Assembly (NCBI RefSeq): GCF_034933565.1
Contig: NZ_JAYFNG010000005.1
Coordinates: 1-48,696, forward strand
Length of the DNA stretch: 48,696 nucleotides
Direction of reading: 5' to 3'
Source of the DNA: Raineyella sp034933565
GTDB lineage: Bacteria > Actinomycetota > Actinomycetes > Propionibacteriales > Propionibacteriaceae
Within the stretch, counting starts at the first letter, position 1; the number at the start of each line of letters is the position of its first letter. Shown in pieces: positions 44,214-48,696 of the stretch. The translations under genes were made by a program, and so were the position numbers. Below the pieces are notes generated by a model. The model did no database searches and was not told where the DNA came from. It was given only the letters and a program-made list of their open reading frames with translations.

Positions 44214-46163
44214 TCACGAGGCGTCCGCGGGCGTCGCGGCGCCGATGCTGATCACGCTGTCGCCGGCCGTTACCTCGCCGGCCGCCGCGGGCTCGACGCG
44301 CCCCAGAGTCGCGGCGTTCATCACCAGGACGACGGTGGTGGTGTCGTAGCCGGCGGCTCGGACTGCCTCCAGGTCGACGGTGACGAGCGGGTCACCGGCG
44401 GTGACCAGGTCGCCGGTCTCGACCGCGGGGGCGAAATAGAGCCCCTTGAGCTTCACGGTGTCGAGGCCGACATGGACCAGGACCTCGGTGCCGTCGTCGG
44501 TACGGATGCCGTACGCATGCGGCAGTGCGGCGAGCACTCTGCCGGTGACGGGCGCGAACACGGTGCCCTCGGTCGGCTCCAGGCCCAGGCCGACGCCCAT
44601 GGAGCCGCTCGCGAACGCCTTGTCCGGGACCGCGTCCAGGGGGAGGGTCGTGCCCGACATCGGGGCGAGCACCTCGGTCGTACGTGCCGCCCGGGCCGGG
44701 GACGACTCGTCGGCGACCGACGGGACATCGGCCGAGCTGGTGTCTGCGGTGGTGTCGACCGCAGAGTCTGCTGCACCGGAGTCGGCCGCGGTGGCGTCTG
44801 CTGCGGACCCCTTCACGCCGAAGAACAGGGTCAGGACGAAGGCGAGCACCAGGGCGCCGACCACGCCGACCATGAAGAGCGGGAAGTTGCCGGTGCCCAG
44901 GGCGACCGGGGTGGTGATCAGCGACGGGATGGCGAAGGCCTTGGAGACCGTGCCGCTGATGCCGATCACCGCGCCGCCGACGGCACCGCTGATCAGGCCG
45001 ATGACGAAGGGGCGGCGCAGCGGGATGTTGACGCCGTACAGGATCGGCTCGGTGATGCCGGCGAGCAGGCCACTGAGCGAGGCGGGACCGGCGACCTGCT
45101 TCATCCTGGGGTCACGGGTGCGCAGGAAGACGGCCATCGCGGCGCCGGTCTGGGCCGCGACGGCGGCATAGAACGGCAGGATCATGAAGGAGTGGCCGAG
45201 GGTGGCGTACTCATTGATGATGACGGCGATGACGGCCCAGTGGAGCCCGAAGACGACCAGCGCCTGCGCGGTCCCACCGATGATGAAGCCGGCGGCAGCC
45301 GGGCTCAGGGCGTAGAGCCACTGGACTCCGTCGGCGACGCCCTGGCTCAGGTAGGTCGTGGCCGGGCCGATCGTCATCAAGCTGATCGGGAACAGGAACA
45401 GCACGATCAGGGCCGGGGTGAGGAAATTCGAGATGGATCCCGGAAGAACTCTCTTGAGCCACTTCTCGAGATAGCTCTGGACCCAGACGATGATGATGAT
45501 CGGGATGACCGAAGAAACGTACGACGTCATCACGACCGGGATCCCCAGGAACGTGACCGCGGCTCCGTCCTGACCCAATGTGGTGATCGCGGGATAGAGC
45601 AGACCACCGGCCAGCGCAAGGGAAAGGTACGGATTCGCATGGAAACGCTTGGCCGCAGTGAATGCCAGGAACATCGGCAGGAAGTGGAAGAGCGAATCGG
45701 CGCCGGCATTCAGGATGACCGCGGTCGAGCTGGTCTGGTCGAGCATGCCGACGGTCGACAGCAGCACCAGCAGCGCCTTCAGCAGGCCGGTGCCGGCGAG
45801 CACCCACAGGAACGGCTGGAACAGCGCGGACACCAGCGCGACGAAGCGGTTGAACAGGTTACCCTTGCTCTCCTGCGGGGCGGTGCCCTCGCTCGTCTCC
45901 TGTGGCAGCAACCGTTCGACCTCCTCGCGGACGGCCGGCACGTCGCTGCCCACGACGACCTGGAGCTGGCCTCCCGCCCTGACCACGGACAACACTCCGT
46001 CGATCTTCTCGAGGTCCTGCTGACTTGCCTTCGAATCGTCCTTGAGGACAAAACGGAGCCGGGTGAAGCACGAGGTGACGGCGTCCACGTTTCCGGGCCC
46101 GCCGACACCGCTCAGGACTTCCCGGGCCATGGCTTCACGATTGTCTGTTCGCACCTTGTCCAC
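44214..46163 (-). CDS. bglF: Beta-glucoside PTS transporter EIIBCA
   Basis: A 649-residue single-chain permease. The EIIB domain (1-90) has the phosphocysteine C32 in AVTSCFTRLRF. The EIIC domain (about 105-470) has many membrane helices and the GITEPILYGVNIPLRRP motif. An Ala/Asp/Ser-rich linker follows, and the EIIA domain carries the phosphohistidine in VLVHVGLDTVKLKG. It imports and phosphorylates beta-glucosides. GTG 46163 has AAAGGAGG just upstream; the open frame to 46214 runs into the leader terminator and is rejected. The leader has a RAT and a T-tract terminator controlled by the downstream antiterminator. Confidence 0.94.
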   Translation of the reverse strand: MDKVRTDNREAMAREVLSGVGGPGNVDAVTSCFTRLRFVLKDDSKASQQDLEKIDGVLSVVRAGGQLQVVVGSDVPAVREEVERLLPQETSEGTAPQESKGNLFNRFVALVSALFQPFLWVLAGTGLLKALLVLLSTVGMLDQTSSTAVILNAGADSLFHFLPMFLAFTAAKRFHANPYLSLALAGGLLYPAITTLGQDGAAVTFLGIPVVMTSYVSSVIPIIIIVWVQSYLEKWLKRVLPGSISNFLTPALIVLFLFPISLMTIGPATTYLSQGVADGVQWLYALSPAAAGFIIGGTAQALVVFGLHWAVIAVIINEYATLGHSFMILPFYAAVAAQTGAAMAVFLRTRDPRMKQVAGPASLSGLLAGITEPILYGVNIPLRRPFVIGLISGAVGGAVIGISGTVSKAFAIPSLITTPVALGTGNFPLFMVGVVGALVLAFVLTLFFGVKGSAADATAADSGAADSAVDTTADTSSADVPSVADESSPARAARTTEVLAPMSGTTLPLDAVPDKAFASGSMGVGLGLEPTEGTVFAPVTGRVLAALPHAYGIRTDDGTEVLVHVGLDTVKLKGLYFAPAVETGDLVTAGDPLVTVDLEAVRAAGYDTTTVVLVMNAATLGRVEPAAAGEVTAGDSVISIGAATPADAS

Positions 46164-46212
46164 GATGCCTCCTTTGGCATGGAATGCGATGATTGCACCT
46201 GTTTTTGGGCAC

Positions 46213-46266
46213 AAAAAAGCCGAGCCTCAAACAGACCACGCGTTGCGTGTGAATGTCTGAGCTCGG
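46213..46266 (-). terminator. Leader terminator of the PTS operon
   Basis: On the minus strand CCGAGC pairs with GCTCGG, extended by a bulged TCAGAC/GTCTG stem, with a small inner CACGC/GCGTG stem. The hairpin is followed by CTTTTTT (T-run at 46213-46218). It is a true intrinsic terminator, lying about 50 bp before the bglF start. Confidence 0.85.
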
Positions 46267-46290
46267 ATCTTGCCTTGGTAGTCACAACCC
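46265..46290 (-). promoter_or_regulatory. RAT element (ribonucleic antiterminator) of the PTS operon
   Basis: On the minus strand the element reads GGGTTGTGACTACC and then AAGGCAAGATCC. The general form GGxTTGTxACT...xGGCAAxAxCC matches the sequence bound by BglG/LicT CAT domains. Its last bases overlap the 5' arm of the terminator, so folding of one blocks the other. Confidence 0.85.
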
Positions 46291-46431
46291 CTGGCTCAAT
46301 GCGGCGATGAACGCCACGTCAAACACGGTAACAGACGATCTCCCGAATGCAAAGAGGCCGAGGCAACGTCACGCACCCGAGGTGACCGGCCGACGCCGGA
46401 TCTGCTCCCGCGCCGGGCCCGGCGCCCGGAT

Positions 46432-46461
46432 GGGGCCGACCACCCGAAGGTGGCCGGCCCC
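46432..46461 (-). terminator. Terminator hairpin with UUCG tetraloop after mmsA
   Basis: A 13-bp stem (46432-46444 with 46449-46461) has one mismatch; on the minus strand the loop is TTCG closed by a C-G pair, a very stable RNA tetraloop. It lies about 85 bp past the mmsA stop and upstream of the PTS leader. Confidence 0.7.
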
Positions 46462-46495
46462 ATCCCAGCTGTCGGTGAAGTCCAGCTGTCGTGGA

Positions 46496-46546
46496 GTCCA
46501 CTCGGTGAGGACCTCAGTGTGTCGGGAAGTCCAGTCGGTGAGGACT

Positions 46547-46561
<15 letters not shown>
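46496..46561. repeat. 33-bp direct repeat covering the mmsA 3' end
   Basis: Two adjacent 33-bp units, 46496-46528 and 46529-46561, differ at only two positions. The second includes the mmsA stop codon, so the end of the gene appears duplicated downstream. Confidence 0.85.
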
Positions 46562-48103
<1,542 letters not shown>

Positions 48104-48186
48104 CTTGGTGTCCTTCTGTGCAGGGATGGGGGTCGCGGAGGGTGCGGATCGCGAAGATGCGGATGTGCAGAGGTACGGATCGCAGG

Positions 48187-48696
48187 TCAGACGCCGGCCG
48201 GCTGCCAGCCGGGGATGACGCCGTCGGGGGTGCAGTACTTGGTGATCAGCGAGCAGTCCTTGTCGCCCAGCCCCTCGTCGACCAGGCGCTGCAGGCGCTC
48301 GGCGACGAGGGCGGCGGCGGGCAGCTCGATGCCCGCGTCGTCGGCGGCCATCAGCGCCAGTCCGGCATCCTTCAGGGCCAGCGTGGCCTTGAAGGTCGAC
48401 TCGAAGCCGTTGTTGGCGGCGGCGGTCGGCACGACGCCGGGCACCGGGTACCAGGTGCGGACGGCCCAGGAGTCACCGGAGGAGACCCGGGCGATCTCCC
48501 AGAAGGTCTCGGCGTCCAGGCCGAGGCGGGCGGCGAGGACCGAGCCTTCGGCGGCCGCCTCCAGCGCGATGAAGAGCATCATGTTGTTGCAGATCTTGGC
48601 GGCCTGGCCCGCACCGTCGCCGCCGGCGGCGATGATGTTGCCGGCCATCGGCTCGATCACCGCCCGGGCCGCTTCGGTGTCCTCGGGACTGCCGCC
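48187..48696 (-). CDS. mmsB: 3-hydroxyisobutyrate dehydrogenase, 3' part (runs off the right edge)
   Basis: Only the C-terminal part is present: the frame stays open to position 48696 with no need for a start inside the window. It shows the catalytic lysine in GDGAGQAAKICNNM, then the all-helical beta-hydroxyacid dehydrogenase C-terminal domain, including FKATLALKDAGLALMAADDAGIELP. It oxidises 3-hydroxyisobutyrate to methylmalonate semialdehyde, the step before mmsA in valine catabolism, which fits its place directly upstream of mmsA. The short internal ATG or GTG starts near 48660 are not the real start. Confidence 0.93.
   Translation of the reverse strand, partial: GGSPEDTEAARAVIEPMAGNIIAAGGDGAGQAAKICNNMMLFIALEAAAEGSVLAARLGLDAETFWEIARVSSGDSWAVRTWYPVPGVVPTAAANNGFESTFKATLALKDAGLALMAADDAGIELPAAALVAERLQRLVDEGLGDKDCSLITKYCTPDGVIPGWQPAGV

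Noticed and set aside
46164..46214. N-terminal extension of the PTS permease to 46214
   Set aside because: It would run through the T-tract of the leader terminator; the GTG at 46163 has AAAGGAGG upstream.

Overview
The window is high-GC, gene-dense bacterial DNA from an actinomycete. The supporting marks are a guaB/guaB3 pair, a CIRCE-controlled groES-groEL pair, a DUF429/RNase HII-like plus RelA/SpoT fusion, a FabG4-type long reductase, and many GTG starts. A Propionibacteriaceae-like host is possible, but I cannot prove a family from this sequence. No insertion sequence, phage gene, tRNA or CRISPR array was seen.

Layout. 1-503 is the promoter and leader region of an rRNA operon on the minus strand: three near-identical -35/-10 pairs and an antitermination-like (boxA-type) box, with the 16S gene expected just beyond the left edge. 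1073-9861 holds housekeeping genes: guaB3, guaB, a NUDIX hydrolase, a degenerate alpha/beta hydrolase, groEL/groES, a methyltransferase and a TM2 protein. 9972-17770 holds the RNase H-like/ppGpp-synthetase fusion and a beta-oxidation-like locus (fabG, thiolase, divergent acyl-CoA oxidase/dehydrogenase) plus a dienelactone hydrolase. 18172-24069 is a coupled operon of AMP-forming acyl/acetyl-CoA synthetase, E1 alpha, E1 beta, E2 and a stand-alone acyl carrier protein, preceded by a repeat-encoded small ORF and a 20-bp palindrome. 24241-26620 carries a PHP-domain protein and an L,D-transpeptidase.

27044-35574 is the most accessory-looking part: a MarR-like regulator followed by a seven-gene catabolic operon. 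It encodes a carbazole-dioxygenase-like Rieske oxygenase, a one-protein reductase, an M20-fold protein that lacks its metal ligands, an SDR, an extradiol dioxygenase, a lipocalin-like protein and an amidase. Paired TCGAT direct repeats one helical turn apart lie upstream of both the regulator and the oxygenase, which suggests one regulator controls both. The gene set suggests attack on an aromatic amide or N-heterocycle, but the substrate is unknown.

36085-41331 has two RibD/DHFR-like reductases, a methyltransferase, a rhodanese, a gene remnant and a large alpha/beta hydrolase with a glycine-rich hydrophobic segment. 41746-46290 is a beta-glucoside PTS operon with its own antiterminator and a recognisable RAT/terminator leader. 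46547-48696 is valine/methylmalonate-semialdehyde catabolism (mmsA and a partial mmsB). Many intergenic gaps are filled with short degenerate tandem repeats of differing sequence, which is a striking genome-wide habit.
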